Source of the DNA: Brachybacterium sp042666875
Lineage (GTDB): Bacteria > Actinomycetota > Actinomycetes > Actinomycetales > Dermabacteraceae
Reading direction: 5' to 3'
DNA: 64,000 bases
Assembly (NCBI RefSeq): GCF_042666875.1
Contig: NZ_JBHTCX010000009.1
Coordinates: 58,727 to 122,726 of the forward strand
Positions 1 to 8,855 of the stretch are shown here, one piece after another. A program made the position numbers and the translations under genes. The notes beneath the pieces were generated by a model. That model made no database searches and was not told the DNA's origin. It saw only the letters and a program-made list of their open reading frames with translations. Position 1 is the first letter of the stretch; every line of letters starts with the position of its first letter.

Positions 1-1043
1 TCGAACTCGACCTTGCCGCCGAGAACGTCGATCGCCGTCTCCAGGTCGACGGGCCGGGCCACGGCCTCGTCATCGCGCACGGTCGCGCGGTGCAGGGCGG
101 CCGCGGCGACGGTCTCCGCGGCGGCGATGGCGAAGCGGGCCGAGACCCCGGAGGCCTGGTTCACGGCCGCGGAGTCACGCAGGTTGCGGGTGAAGCGGGC
201 GAGGATCTCCAGCAGTACGTCGGGCACCGCGGCGGCGAGCTCGGCCTCCTGGCGGGTCACGGCGATCTCGTCGGCGATCTCGAGCGGGTAGTGGGTGCGG
301 ATCTCGGCGCCGAATCGGTCCTTCAGCGGGGTGATGATCCGCCCGCGGTTGGTGTAGTCCTCCGGGTTCGCCGAGGCGGCGACCATCACGTCCAGCGGGA
401 GCCGCAGCACGTAGCCGCGGACCTGCACGTCGCGCTCCTCCATGACGTTCAGCAGCGCGACCTGGATGCGTTCGGCCAGGTCGGGCAGCTCGTTCAGCGC
501 CACGATGCCGCGATTGGCGCGGGGGACCAGCCCGTAGTGGATGGTCTCGGGGTCACCCAGCCGGCGACCCTCCGCGACCCGCATCGGGTCGACGTCACCG
601 ATCATGTCGGCCACCGAGGTATCGGGCGTGGAGAGCTTCTCGACGTACCGCTCGCTGCGGTGCAGCCAGACGATCGGGAGGGTCTCGCCCTCGGCCGCGA
701 GGCGTTCGCGGGTCGCGTCGGTGATCGGGTCGAAGGGATCCTCGTGCAGCTCCGAGCCGCCGACGGCCGGGACCCATTCGTCGAGCAGACCGACGAGGGT
801 GCGCAGCAGGCGGGTCTTGCCCTGCCCGCGCTCACCGAGCAGGACCACGTCGTGACCGGCGATGATGGCGCGCTCGAGCTGCGGGATGACGGTCTGCTCG
901 AAGCCGTGCATGCCGGGCCAGGGGGAGCGGCCCTCGGCCAGGGCGGCGAGCAGGTTCTCGCGCATCTCCTCGCGCAGGGTGCGGTGGGTGTATCCGGCGG
1001 CGCGCAGCTCGCCGAGGGTGGTGATCTCAGGCTTCTGGCTCAC
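1..1043 (-). CDS. AAA+ ATPase, magnesium-chelatase ChlI/MoxR-like (3' end outside window)
   Basis: Reading the minus strand from a GTG at 1043 gives an open frame of at least 347 residues that runs off the window edge. Walker A is seen at residues 70-77 (GERGQGKT) and a Walker B-like strand at about 179-186 (GIVALNEL). A segment near residues 220-235 (VMVAASANPEDYTNRGR) is typical of ChlI/MoxR ATPases, which remodel partner proteins and usually work with a VWA-domain protein encoded next door. The partner would lie beyond position 1. A second in-frame GTG at 1049 is an alternative start. The gene is divergent from the phosphatase gene at 1101. The family call is firm; the biological target is unknown. 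Confidence 0.85.
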   Translation of the reverse strand, partial: MSQKPEITTLGELRAAGYTHRTLREEMRENLLAALAEGRSPWPGMHGFEQTVIPQLERAIIAGHDVVLLGERGQGKTRLLRTLVGLLDEWVPAVGGSELHEDPFDPITDATRERLAAEGETLPIVWLHRSERYVEKLSTPDTSVADMIGDVDPMRVAEGRRLGDPETIHYGLVPRANRGIVALNELPDLAERIQVALLNVMEERDVQVRGYVLRLPLDVMVAASANPEDYTNRGRIITPLKDRFGAEIRTHYPLEIADEIAVTRQEAELAAAVPDVLLEILARFTRNLRDSAAVNQASGVSARFAIAAAETVAAAALHRATVRDDEAVARPVDLETAIDVLGGKVEF

Positions 1044-1087
1044 ACCCACACGGTAGACCTCTCTGTCCTTCGCGGGGGAGGGGTGCC

Positions 1088-1093
1088 TACTCT
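1088..1093 (+). promoter_or_regulatory. -10-like hexamer TACTCT, leaderless arrangement
   Basis: TACTCT ends 7 nt before the ATG at 1101, the spacing expected if transcription begins at or next to the start codon. No clear -35 box and no Shine-Dalgarno sequence are visible, which fits a leaderless mRNA. Confidence 0.4.
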
Positions 1094-1100
1094 GTGGTCG

Positions 1101-1748
1101 ATGAGCGAGAACACGGGCACCCTGGTCCTGCTGGTGCGTCACGGGACCACCTCGACCACCGGCACCCTGCTGCCCGGGCGGGCGAGCGGCCTGCACCTGG
1201 CCGACTCCGGTCGCGCCCAGGCCGAGCAGGTGGCCGAGCGGCTGCTCGAGCGCCACGTGCAGCGCCCGCTGAGCGCCCTGCTGACCTCGCCGTTGGAGCG
1301 GGCCGTTCAGACGGCGACACCCACGGCCGAGCGCACCGGGCTCACTCTGAGGCACGAGGAGCTGCTGCTGGAGTGCGACGTCGGGGAGTGGACCGGGCAG
1401 AAGCTCGCCGACCTCTCGCGGCTGCCCGAATGGCGCACCGTGCAGTCGGCGCCCTCGCAGTTCACCTTTCCCGGCGGGGAGAGCTTCACCGACATGCAGA
1501 ACCGGATGGTCTCGCTCGTCGAGCGCCTGCGCACCGAGCACCCCGGCGGCACCGTGGTGTGCTTCTCCCACGCCGATCCGATCCGCAGTCTGCTCGCCCA
1601 CGCCCTGGCCGGTGGTCTGGATGCGATGCAGAGGCTGTCGGTCTCCCCGGCATCGGTCTCCGCCGTCCAGTACCCCGAGGACGGGAACCCGGTGGTGCTG
1701 CTGACGAACTCCGGGACCCGCCCCCTGGCCGATCTCACCGCGCAGTGA
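1101..1748 (+). CDS. Histidine phosphatase family protein (MSMEG_4193-type putative phosphomutase)
   Basis: This 215-residue protein opens with the RHG catalytic motif (LVRHGTTSTTG, about residues 11-21), whose His forms the phospho-enzyme. The second catalytic His lies in CFSHADP near residue 155. It belongs to the phosphoglycerate mutase-like superfamily, soluble and cytoplasmic. In actinobacteria this subfamily is typically followed by a PI-kinase-like gene, as here: the stop codon overlaps the GTG of the next gene by 4 nt. The true substrate is unknown. The start at 1101 has a -10 hexamer 7 nt upstream and no better alternative. Confidence 0.85.
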   Translation: MSENTGTLVLLVRHGTTSTTGTLLPGRASGLHLADSGRAQAEQVAERLLERHVQRPLSALLTSPLERAVQTATPTAERTGLTLRHEELLLECDVGEWTGQKLADLSRLPEWRTVQSAPSQFTFPGGESFTDMQNRMVSLVERLRTEHPGGTVVCFSHADPIRSLLAHALAGGLDAMQRLSVSPASVSAVQYPEDGNPVVLLTNSGTRPLADLTAQ

Positions 1749-2527
1749 CCGAGCTCCACGCCCTCGAGACGGAGCCGATCGAGCTGCTCGGCGGGATCGT
1801 CGGCTCGAGCAACGAGACGTTCCTGGTGCGGCTGGGCGAGGCCTGCGCTGACGTGCACGCGGTGTACAAGCCCGAGCTGGGCGAGCGGCCCCTGCACGAC
1901 TTCCCACCCGGCCTGTATCGGCGGGAGCGGGCCGCCTACCTGCTCTCGCAGCATCTGGGCTGGGGCCTGGTGCCGCCGACGGTCATCCGCGAGGACGGAC
2001 CTTTCGGGGTCGGCTCCTACCAGCTGTTCCGCCACCACGACCCGGACGAGCACTACTTCACGCTGTACACGCGCAGCACGGGGCACGTTCTGCCCGTCGT
2101 GCTCGAGGGATTCGGCGACCCCTTCGGGCTCGGTCTGCTGGAGGCCTCGGCCGACGGGGCGGGCGAGGACGTCCAGGAGCAGCTGCGGCGACTGGCCGTC
2201 TTCGACATCCTCGCCAACAACGCGGACCGCAAGGCGGGTCACGTGCTGCGTGGGACCGACGGGCGGGTGTGGGCGATCGACCACGGGCTGTGCTTCTCCG
2301 AGGATCTCAAGCTGCGCACCGTGATCTGGGACTTCGCCGGGGAGGCGTTGGAGGACGAGACTCTGGAGTCGTTGTGGGATGTCGTCGACGAGGTGCCCGC
2401 AGAGGTCGCGGACCTGCTCGAGCCCGCGGAGGTGCGAGCGCTGCAGGGACGCGCCCGCTGGCTCACCGCGGTCGGCGAGCTGCCCGGGGACCCGACGGGG
2501 ATGCGATTCCCCTGGCCGCTGATCTGA
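1745..2527 (+). CDS. SCO1664-family phosphatidylinositol kinase-like protein
   Basis: A 260-residue protein that resembles the PI3/4-kinase-like family known in actinobacteria as SCO1664. Visible kinase-fold elements are a VYKPELGE strand carrying the candidate ATP-binding Lys (about residue 41), a catalytic-loop-like segment with DILANNADRKAGH (about 154-166), and WAIDHGLCF further on, resembling a metal-binding Asp loop. It is translated from GTG 1745, overlapping the phosphatase stop by 4 nt, so the two are probably made together. Function has not been established; a phospho-transfer/phosphatase pair is an inference from context. Confidence 0.8.
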   Translation: MTELHALETEPIELLGGIVGSSNETFLVRLGEACADVHAVYKPELGERPLHDFPPGLYRRERAAYLLSQHLGWGLVPPTVIREDGPFGVGSYQLFRHHDPDEHYFTLYTRSTGHVLPVVLEGFGDPFGLGLLEASADGAGEDVQEQLRRLAVFDILANNADRKAGHVLRGTDGRVWAIDHGLCFSEDLKLRTVIWDFAGEALEDETLESLWDVVDEVPAEVADLLEPAEVRALQGRARWLTAVGELPGDPTGMRFPWPLI

Positions 2528-2557
2528 GCCTGGCCGCTGATCTGAGAGGAGCGAAGG

Positions 2558-3172
2558 ATGGCACGGGAGCACGAGAAGACCGTCGCCGAGCTGCTGGAGA
2601 CGTATGGGACCACCTATGCCCAGCAGGCGGGCATCACGCTGCGGGACAAGCCCTCGCCGCTGTACCGGCTGCTGGTGCTGTCCACGCTGCTGTCGACCCG
2701 GATCAGCGCCGACATCGCGGTGGACGCCGCGATCGAGCTCTCCCGCGCCGGGTATCGCACGCCGCAGCGGATGCGTGAGGCGAGCTGGCAGCAGCGGGTC
2801 GACGCACTCGGTCGTGGGCACTACCGCCGGTACGACGAGTCCACCGCGACGCGGCTCGGGGACGGTGCCGAGCTGCTGCTCGAGGAGTACCGCGGTGACC
2901 TGCGCCGGCTCCGCGAGCAGGCCGAGGATCGTGAGGGCGTCCTGGATCTCCTGCAGGCCTTTCCGGGCATCGGGCCGACGGGCGCCGCGATCTTCGTCCG
3001 CGAGGTGCAGGGCATCTGGCCGGAGCTGGGCCCGTTCCTCGATGCCAAGGCACTGGACGGGGCCCGGCGCGCCGGGCTGCCCGAGGACGTCGCGGCACTG
3101 GACGCCCTCATCGACCCCGGCGACCGGCCCCGGCTGGCTGCGGCCCTGGTGCGGGTCGCGCTGGAGGGGTAG
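2558..3172 (+). CDS. HhH-GPD family DNA glycosylase/endonuclease III-like protein
   Basis: A 204-residue protein with a helix-hairpin-helix motif (QAFPGIGPTGAAIF, about residues 133-146) and the all-helical N-terminal half (YRLLVLSTLLSTRISADIA) typical of endonuclease III relatives. No C-terminal [4Fe-4S] Cys cluster is present, so this is not a canonical Nth. The family removes damaged bases in base-excision repair. A good Shine-Dalgarno (GAGAGGAG) precedes ATG 2558. It runs tail-to-tail with the next gene only 3 nt away. The substrate cannot be told from sequence alone. Confidence 0.78.
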   Translation: MAREHEKTVAELLETYGTTYAQQAGITLRDKPSPLYRLLVLSTLLSTRISADIAVDAAIELSRAGYRTPQRMREASWQQRVDALGRGHYRRYDESTATRLGDGAELLLEEYRGDLRRLREQAEDREGVLDLLQAFPGIGPTGAAIFVREVQGIWPELGPFLDAKALDGARRAGLPEDVAALDALIDPGDRPRLAAALVRVALEG

Positions 3173-3175
3173 GAC

Positions 3176-3505
3176 TCACTCGCGGTCCTCGACCGCGTCC
3201 TCCAGCTCGTCCTTGTCCATCTTCGAGCGGCCCTCGACGCCCTGGCGCTTGGCGTCCTCGTACAGCTGGTCCTTGGTGCGGCCCTGGGGGCCCTGGCCGG
3301 ACCGCTCGCCGCCGCGCTCGGACGGGGACTTGTCCTCGGTGGAGGTCTTCGAGGCCTCGTCGGCCTCGCCTTCCTGGGCCCGCGTCTTGTTGACCGTGCG
3401 GGCGGCGATCTCCTCCGCCGTGTCCTCCGAGCGGCCCTGGTCCTTCACGCTGTCCTTGACGTGCTCGTACTGCCGTTCGCGCTTCTCGCTCCATGCCTCG
3501 GGCAT
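3176..3505 (-). CDS. Small acidic/charged protein of the actinobacterial 'plasmid stabilization' annotation group
   Basis: A 109-residue, highly charged protein without signal peptide or membrane segment. The C-terminal half (TKDQLYEDAKRQGVEGRSKMDKDELEDAV) resembles a Rho N-terminal/ChaB-like helical motif. It is often labelled 'plasmid stabilization protein' in actinobacteria, but that name has weak support and there is no toxin or partner gene here. The start is ATG 3505 with AAGGAG about 8 nt upstream. The composition (Glu, Lys, Asp, Ser) suggests partial disorder. Function unknown. Confidence 0.7.
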   Translation of the reverse strand: MPEAWSEKRERQYEHVKDSVKDQGRSEDTAEEIAARTVNKTRAQEGEADEASKTSTEDKSPSERGGERSGQGPQGRTKDQLYEDAKRQGVEGRSKMDKDELEDAVEDRE

Positions 3506-3591
3506 GATCGGCTCCTTCCCTCAGGGAAACTCATCCATCTCCATACTGGAAGTCCTCGCCCCGAGCGTCGAGCGCCCGGACCAAGCGGTTC

Positions 3592-4764
3592 TCAGCTGCG
3601 CAGCTGCTCCTCCTCCTCGGCCCGCGGCGAGGGCTCCTCGCGCTCGGGCTCGACCGCGTCCTCGCGCTGGGTGTCTCCGCTCATGCTGCCGATCCGGTTC
3701 GACGGGGTGGCCTCGTCGCGCCAGCGCAGCAGGGCGCCGACGCCTTCCGGGATCCCGTCGAACTCCGCCTCCAGCGCGGAGACGGAGGCGTCGGTGAGGA
3801 TGGCCCGGCGCAGCACACTCTCGATGCCGTCCGGCTCGGTGCCGGAGACGAAGATGAGCTCCTCGACCTGACCGCGGTCCAGGGCCTGGCCCACCTCGCG
3901 CGCACCGCCGACGGAGGCGCCGTCGCGGGCCTGGCTCTCGTGGAACCGCTCCGAGAGCGCGCGCTGGCGTTCGTCGATGAACTCCCGGGTGGTGCGGGCG
4001 ACGACCTCGCGGAACGAGTCGCGCTCCAGCGCCACGCCGCGGGTGCCGCCGGAGACCTCCTGCAGCCGCTCCCGGACCTCACGGCCCACGGCGTCCTTGC
4101 ACAGGCTCATAGCGCGCACGTCGCCGCTGAGCAGCACCATGTCGGGGTCGTGCTCGCGCACGATCCGGTCGACCTTCTCGGCGACCGCGTCGGCATTGCG
4201 CTCCCAGGAGTCCTCGACCCGGGCCTCGTAGTTGTTGGCGCGCCAGCCGTGCTGGGTCCCGCCGCCGAGGTTGGCCTTGTGCAGCTCGTCGTGGCCGCCC
4301 TCGACCGTGTCGTCCGCGCCCAGCCCGTTGGGCCCCTGTGCGATCGACGGATTCTCCGGGGCGCGCAGATGCAGATCAGCGCCCGCTCGATCCACGACGA
4401 TCAGCAGCTGGCTGACCGCGAACGGCGTCAGCTGCAGCAGCGGCAGCAGCTGAGGCGACTCGCCCCGGTGCACCGACTCCTGCAGCGGCGGCACGGGCAG
4501 GACGCGGTCGATGAGGATCTCGTCGTCGGTGGCGATGATCGTGCGGCCGTGGCGGCCGCCGATCGGGGACGGGCTGAGCACCGTCTCCTCGATCCGGGTC
4601 AGCAGGTCGTCCGGGGCGCCGTCGGCCGCGAGCGAGGAGCGCATCTGCGACCAACGCGTCTCGAGCTCGGCGGCGGAGTGCGGATCCGTCCTGGTGGTGT
4701 CGAGGTGGACCGAGGTGAAGGGACCGGACCGTTCGAGTGCCGGCTTGAGCCAGGGCAGTTTCAC
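3592..4764 (-). CDS. baeRF-family protein (bacterial archaeo-eukaryotic release factor-like, Rv2629 type)
   Basis: A 390-residue protein starting at GTG 4764, chosen because AGGAGG sits 5 nt upstream; longer readings have no start that fits. The N-terminal MKLPWLKPALERSGPFTSVHLDTTRTD and the central release-factor-like fold resemble the Rv2629/Vms1-like baeRF group, which has an eRF1/Pelota-like core and is linked to ribosome rescue or stress by comparative work. A C-terminal tail of about 30 residues is very acidic (EREEPSPRAEEEEQ). No membrane segment. It lies downstream of the ATP-grasp gene on the same strand but is separated from it by 128 nt of hairpins, so it may be a separate transcript. 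Confidence 0.78.
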   Translation of the reverse strand: MKLPWLKPALERSGPFTSVHLDTTRTDPHSAAELETRWSQMRSSLAADGAPDDLLTRIEETVLSPSPIGGRHGRTIIATDDEILIDRVLPVPPLQESVHRGESPQLLPLLQLTPFAVSQLLIVVDRAGADLHLRAPENPSIAQGPNGLGADDTVEGGHDELHKANLGGGTQHGWRANNYEARVEDSWERNADAVAEKVDRIVREHDPDMVLLSGDVRAMSLCKDAVGREVRERLQEVSGGTRGVALERDSFREVVARTTREFIDERQRALSERFHESQARDGASVGGAREVGQALDRGQVEELIFVSGTEPDGIESVLRRAILTDASVSALEAEFDGIPEGVGALLRWRDEATPSNRIGSMSGDTQREDAVEPEREEPSPRAEEEEQLRS

Positions 4765-4795
4765 TGTGACCTCCTGCGTGCTCGACGTGCGGGGA

Positions 4796-4872
4796 CCGAG
4801 CTCCCAGCTCGGCCTCGTTGCACCGCGTGGGTCGTCCCACCCTTCCACGCGGTGGGGGCCGCCGCAAGCGGC
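4796..4872 (-). terminator. Cluster of three hairpins between the ATP-grasp and baeRF genes
   Basis: Three back-to-back inverted repeats occur: arms 4861-4865/4868-4872 (GCCGC/GCGGC), 4821-4830/4845-4854 (CACCGCGTGG/CCACGCGGTG) and 4796-4802/4806-4812 (CCGAGCT/AGCTCGG). They begin 20 nt after the ATP-grasp stop on the minus strand. No T-run follows, so termination is plausible but unproven. Confidence 0.45.
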
Positions 4873-4892
4873 ATCCCGAGGCGGTGGCCGAG

Positions 4893-5855
4893 TCAGTGCT
4901 CGCCGCCGGTCTCCTGACGCAGCAGACCGCCGAGCCAGCGCGCGATGTGCCGGGCCGCCGGCACCTCGAGACCGTTCTCGACGTCCGGGTTGTAGTTGGT
5001 GTTGGTGTTGATGTCGTAGGTGACGGCGCGGCCGTCGACCGTCCGCATGTACTCGACGCCGGCGATCTCGATACCGTGCCGCGCCAGCAGGTCCCGGTAG
5101 CCGCGGATCAGGGGATCCTCGGCGGTGACCTCGGGGCGGATTCGGAACATCGGCTCCGGCTCGACGCCCGGTTCCGGCACGGCGCACGCCTCGGCGGGGC
5201 ACAGCTCGAAGCCGCCGCCGGAGGTGTCCACCCGGACCGCGTAGACGAACTCGCCGCCGACGAACTCGGCGCGGGTGATGGCCGGCTCGGCGGCGACCAG
5301 GAGCTCCTGCAGCAGGGTGATCCCGTCGGCCGCCTCCTCGAACTCCTCGCCCTCGACGTACGCGGCGAAGGAGGCGTGGTCCTCGAATCGGCGCACGCCC
5401 TGGCCCTTGCCGCCCTGGTTGTGCTTGGTGATGAAGGGGGCCTCGATGCTCCCGGCCGCCTCGAGGAGGCCCGCGCGGCCGTGGACGGCCACGGTGCGCG
5501 GCACGTCGAAGCCCGCGCTGCGCAGCACGGAGTGCTGGATGACCTTGCTGACCTCGAGGTCGGCGACGTCGCGGCCGCCCACCACGCGCCGGCCCCGGGA
5601 GGCGGCCCAGCTGGTGATCGAGCGGGCCGCGTCCTTCGCCAGAGGCGCGCCGCGGGTGTGGGAGGAGGCGCTCAGCCGCGACCAGAACACCCCGCGCGGC
5701 GGCTCGGAGTCCAGGTCCAGGGTGCCCTGCCCCAGCGGCCACTCCACCAGTGGCACGCCCTCGGCCTCGAAGGCGCGGCGGAAGGGCGGCATCCACTCGG
5801 GGTTGTCGTGCAGCACGTGCACGGCCGGTTCACCGGTGGCGGCGGAGGTACTCAT
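4893..5855 (-). CDS. ATP-grasp domain protein (RimK-like ligase)
   Basis: A 320-residue soluble protein with an ATP-grasp fold: FITKHNQGGKGQGVRRF (glycine-rich loop, about residues 142-158), LLQELLV (hinge, about 184-190) and a C-terminal metal-binding segment EYMRTVDGRAVTYDINTNTNYN (about 272-293). The family ligates a carboxylate to an amine or thiol through an acyl-phosphate. ATG 5855 is preceded by GGAGAAG. Only 35 nt separate it from the siderophore ABC ATPase gene on the same strand, so it is probably the last gene of that operon. A role in making or modifying an iron chelator is an inference; RimK-like protein modification is the main alternative. Confidence 0.8.
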   Translation of the reverse strand: MSTSAATGEPAVHVLHDNPEWMPPFRRAFEAEGVPLVEWPLGQGTLDLDSEPPRGVFWSRLSASSHTRGAPLAKDAARSITSWAASRGRRVVGGRDVADLEVSKVIQHSVLRSAGFDVPRTVAVHGRAGLLEAAGSIEAPFITKHNQGGKGQGVRRFEDHASFAAYVEGEEFEEAADGITLLQELLVAAEPAITRAEFVGGEFVYAVRVDTSGGGFELCPAEACAVPEPGVEPEPMFRIRPEVTAEDPLIRGYRDLLARHGIEIAGVEYMRTVDGRAVTYDINTNTNYNPDVENGLEVPAARHIARWLGGLLRQETGGEH

Positions 5856-5890
5856 GGTCTTCTCCTCGTCGGCGATGTCTGGGCGCTTCG

Positions 5891-6721
5891 TCAATGCGCA
5901 TCGGCGGCCGGATATTCCAGCGCTCGACCGTGATGGCGGCCGATCGGCACCATCAGCGGCAGCCCGGAGACCGGATCGGTGATGACCCGGTTGGTCAGGC
6001 CGAAGACCTCCTGCACGCGGTCCTCCGTGAGCACCTCGGCGGGGCGGCCGCACGCGCGCACGGCGCCGGAGGCGAGCATCACCAGCTGGTCGCAGTAGCG
6101 CGCGGCGAGATTCAGGTCGTGCAGCACCATGACGATGGTGATCCCGCGGGCCCGGTTCAGATCCGTCAGCAGGTCCAGCACCTCGACCTGGTGGCTGACG
6201 TCCAGGAACGTGGTGGGCTCGTCCAGCAGCAGCAGATCGGTCTCCTGCGCCAGCGCCATCGCGATCCACACCCGCTGGCGCTGCCCGCCGGAGAGCTCGT
6301 CGACCGGCCGGTCGGCGAGGTCCGCGGTGCGGGTCGCGTCCAGGGCGGCGGCGACCGCGTCGTCGTCGGCGCGGCTCCAGGGGGAGAAGACCCCCTGGTG
6401 CGGGTGCCGCCCGCGGCCTACGAGATCGGCGACCGTGATCCCCTCGGGCGTGATCGGGGCTTGGGGAAGCAGTCCCAGGAGGCGGGCCAGGTGCTTGGCG
6501 GGCATGCGGTGGACCTGCTGGCCGTCCAGCAGCACCCGGCCCGCCCGCGGCGTCAGCAGGCGGGACATCGAGCGCAGCAGCGTCGACTTGCCCGAGGCGT
6601 TCGCGCCCACGATCGCGGTGACCTTCCCGGGCAGCACCGAGAGGTCCAGTCCCTCGATGACGGTGCGCTCGCCGTAGCCGAGGGTCAGCTCCTGGACGCG
6701 CAGGGTGTGGTCACTGGTCAC
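5891..6721 (-). CDS. Iron-siderophore ABC transporter, ATP-binding protein (FepC/FecE-like)
   Basis: A 276-residue ATPase with all ABC motifs: Walker A GANASGKST (residues 39-47), signature LSGGQRQRV, Walker B LLLLDEPTTFLD and the H-loop MVLHDLNLA. The order and the DLVGRGRHPHQ region match the FepC/FecE group that powers ferric-siderophore import. Start GTG 6721 overlaps the permease stop by 4 nt. It would sit on the cytoplasmic face of the FecCD-type permease pair encoded upstream. Confidence 0.93.
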   Translation of the reverse strand: MTSDHTLRVQELTLGYGERTVIEGLDLSVLPGKVTAIVGANASGKSTLLRSMSRLLTPRAGRVLLDGQQVHRMPAKHLARLLGLLPQAPITPEGITVADLVGRGRHPHQGVFSPWSRADDDAVAAALDATRTADLADRPVDELSGGQRQRVWIAMALAQETDLLLLDEPTTFLDVSHQVEVLDLLTDLNRARGITIVMVLHDLNLAARYCDQLVMLASGAVRACGRPAEVLTEDRVQEVFGLTNRVITDPVSGLPLMVPIGRHHGRALEYPAADAH

Positions 6722-7803
6722 AGGGTGCTCCCTCGACGGTTCACGCGGATGATGAGAAAGATCAGGTACGGGGCCCCGAGCACGCCGGTGACCACGCCGA
6801 CCGGGTAGCGGGTACCGGTGGCGTACTGGCCCAGCAGATCCGCGACGAGCACCAGCAGTGCGCCCACCAGAGCGGCGGGGACGAGCGGGGAGGAGTCCGG
6901 ACCGACCAGTCGGGCGGCGATCGGACCGGACAGGAACGCGACGAAGGCGATCGGCCCGCAGGCGGCGGTGGCGAAGGAGATGAGCCCCACGGCGGCGACC
7001 ACGACGATCAGCCGGGTGCGGCCCACGCGTACGCCGAGGGCCTGGGCGGCGTCGTCCCCGAGCTGGGTGGCGCGCAGATCGCCGGTGCGGGAGAGGAGCA
7101 CCGGGGCCAGCACCGCGAGCGCGACCAGGACCGGCACCGTCTGCTGCCAGGAGGTGTTGTTCAGGCTGCCGGTGAGCCAGCGCAGCGCCTCCTGCAGGTC
7201 CCACTGGCCGGCACCGGTGAGCACCCAGTCGGTCAGGCTCTGGAGCATCGCCGCGACTCCGATGCCCACCAGGATCAGCCGCATCCCGGCCATGCCGCCC
7301 CGCGCGGCCAGCAGGTAGATCAGCACGGCGACGCCGAGGCCCGCGAGGATGGCCAGCAGCGAGACCGCGGGGCCGGACAGGCCGAGGACCACGATCCCGA
7401 AGGCCGCCGCGGCGCTGGCGCCCGAGGAGATGCCGATGATGTCGGGGCTCGCCAGCGGGTTGCGCAGCATGGTCTGGAAGGTGACACCGCCGAGACCGAA
7501 GCACGCCCCGGCCAGGACCGCGAGCACGGCGCGGGGCAGCCGCAGCCTGCCCACGGTGAAGCTCGCCCCGGGCACCTCCTGGCCGGCGATGACGGCCAGC
7601 ACCTCGGCGGGGGTGTAGAACGTCCGCCCCACCATCAGCGAGAGACAGAAGACCAGCAGGATCGCCGTGGCGAGGACGATGACGGTCACGGCGGCGCGGG
7701 TGCGGCGCCGGCGCCGGGCCGCGGTGACCCGTGCCAGGGTGCCGGTCGTGGGCGCAGCGGTGCTGCTCGGAGCGTGCGTTCGCGTGCTCAGCGTGGCGCT
7801 CAT
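6718..7803 (-). CDS. Iron-siderophore ABC transporter permease (FecCD family, second subunit)
   Basis: A 361-residue integral membrane protein with about 10 hydrophobic segments after a 40-residue Arg-rich cytoplasmic N-terminus. It carries FecCD hallmarks such as RLPRAVLAVLAGACFGLGGVTFQ and RNPLASPDIIGISSGA. It forms the membrane channel with the other permease. The gene starts at ATG 7803 and overlaps both neighbours by 4 nt, showing a tightly coupled operon. Confidence 0.93.
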   Translation of the reverse strand: MSATLSTRTHAPSSTAAPTTGTLARVTAARRRRRTRAAVTVIVLATAILLVFCLSLMVGRTFYTPAEVLAVIAGQEVPGASFTVGRLRLPRAVLAVLAGACFGLGGVTFQTMLRNPLASPDIIGISSGASAAAAFGIVVLGLSGPAVSLLAILAGLGVAVLIYLLAARGGMAGMRLILVGIGVAAMLQSLTDWVLTGAGQWDLQEALRWLTGSLNNTSWQQTVPVLVALAVLAPVLLSRTGDLRATQLGDDAAQALGVRVGRTRLIVVVAAVGLISFATAACGPIAFVAFLSGPIAARLVGPDSSPLVPAALVGALLVLVADLLGQYATGTRYPVGVVTGVLGAPYLIFLIIRVNRRGSTL

Positions 7804-8855
7804 AGGGAGGCCAGCCTCTGGCGTCGGACGATGGCGATGAAGACCGGCGCTCCCAGCAGAGCGGTGACGATGCCGACGTCCAGCTCGGACGGGCGTGCGA
7901 CGATGCGACCGAGGACGTCGGCCGCCGTCAGCAGGGCCGCCCCGGCCACCGCGCTGAAGGGCAGCAGCCAGCGGTGGTCCACGCCGATCAGGAGCCGGCA
8001 CGCGTGAGGGACCACCAGGCCGACGAAGCCGATGGGGCCGGTCACCGCGGTCGCCGCTCCGCACAGCACGACGGCGCCGAGCGCGGCCACCGCCCGGGTC
8101 ACGGCGACGCGCTCGCCGAGTCCGGCCGCCAGCTCGTCCCCGAGCGCCAGGGTGTTCAGCCCCCGTGCGGACAGGAGGCTGAGCACGAGACCGCCGAGGA
8201 GGAACGGGGCGACCTGCTGCAGGGAGGCGTAGGTGCCGCCGCCCACCCCGCCGATCTGCCAGGAGCGCACACTGTCGCCGATGTCGGAGCGGGGCAGCAC
8301 GACAGCGCTGATGAAGGAGGTCAGCGCCGCACCGGTGGCCGCCCTGGCGAGGGCGAGCTTCAGCGGGGTGGCTCCGCCCCGGCCGAGCGAGCCGAGCGTG
8401 TGGACGAGCACCGCAGTGGCGCCGGCGCCGACGATCGCCACCCAGATGTAGCTCGAGGCGGCGGTGAGGCCGAAGTGGGCGATGCCGATCACCACGGCCA
8501 GCGACGCACCGGTGTTGATCCCCAGGATGCCGGGGTCGGCGAGCGGGTTGCGGGTCACGCCCTGCATCACGGCACCGGAGACGCCGAGCGCGGCGCCCGC
8601 GGCGATGGCGAGCAGCGTGCGGGGGATGCGCGTGGCGACCGCGGCCGGCCCGAATCCGTCGGTCGATCCGCCGAGAGCCGCGAGGATGTCGGCCGCACCG
8701 ACCTCGCGCGAGCCGATGGTGACCGAGAGCGCCATCAGTGCCGTCAGCACCGCGAGCGTGACCAGCAGCCAGAGCGTGCGCGTGCGCGCCGACCGCCGCA
8801 GCGTGGCGGCGGTGCCTGCTGTGGCCGGGGCCGAGCTCGGGGCGGTCGCGGTCAC
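7800..8855 (-). CDS. Iron-siderophore ABC transporter permease (FecCD family, first subunit)
   Basis: A 351-residue FecCD-family permease with about 9-10 membrane segments. Characteristic sequences are RIPRTLLAIAAGAALGVSGAVMQGVTRNPLADPGILGINTGA and the C-terminal TGPIGFVGLVVPHACRLLIGVDHRWLLP coupling region. It starts at GTG 8855, overlapping the stop of the binding-protein gene by 4 nt. Together with the second permease it should form a heterodimeric importer. Confidence 0.94.
   Translation of the reverse strand: MTATAPSSAPATAGTAATLRRSARTRTLWLLVTLAVLTALMALSVTIGSREVGAADILAALGGSTDGFGPAAVATRIPRTLLAIAAGAALGVSGAVMQGVTRNPLADPGILGINTGASLAVVIGIAHFGLTAASSYIWVAIVGAGATAVLVHTLGSLGRGGATPLKLALARAATGAALTSFISAVVLPRSDIGDSVRSWQIGGVGGGTYASLQQVAPFLLGGLVLSLLSARGLNTLALGDELAAGLGERVAVTRAVAALGAVVLCGAATAVTGPIGFVGLVVPHACRLLIGVDHRWLLPFSAVAGAALLTAADVLGRIVARPSELDVGIVTALLGAPVFIAIVRRQRLASL

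Noticed and set aside
3176..3505. Toxin-antitoxin or plasmid maintenance module
   Set aside because: Only a single charged small protein with a legacy 'plasmid stabilization' label; no partner gene.
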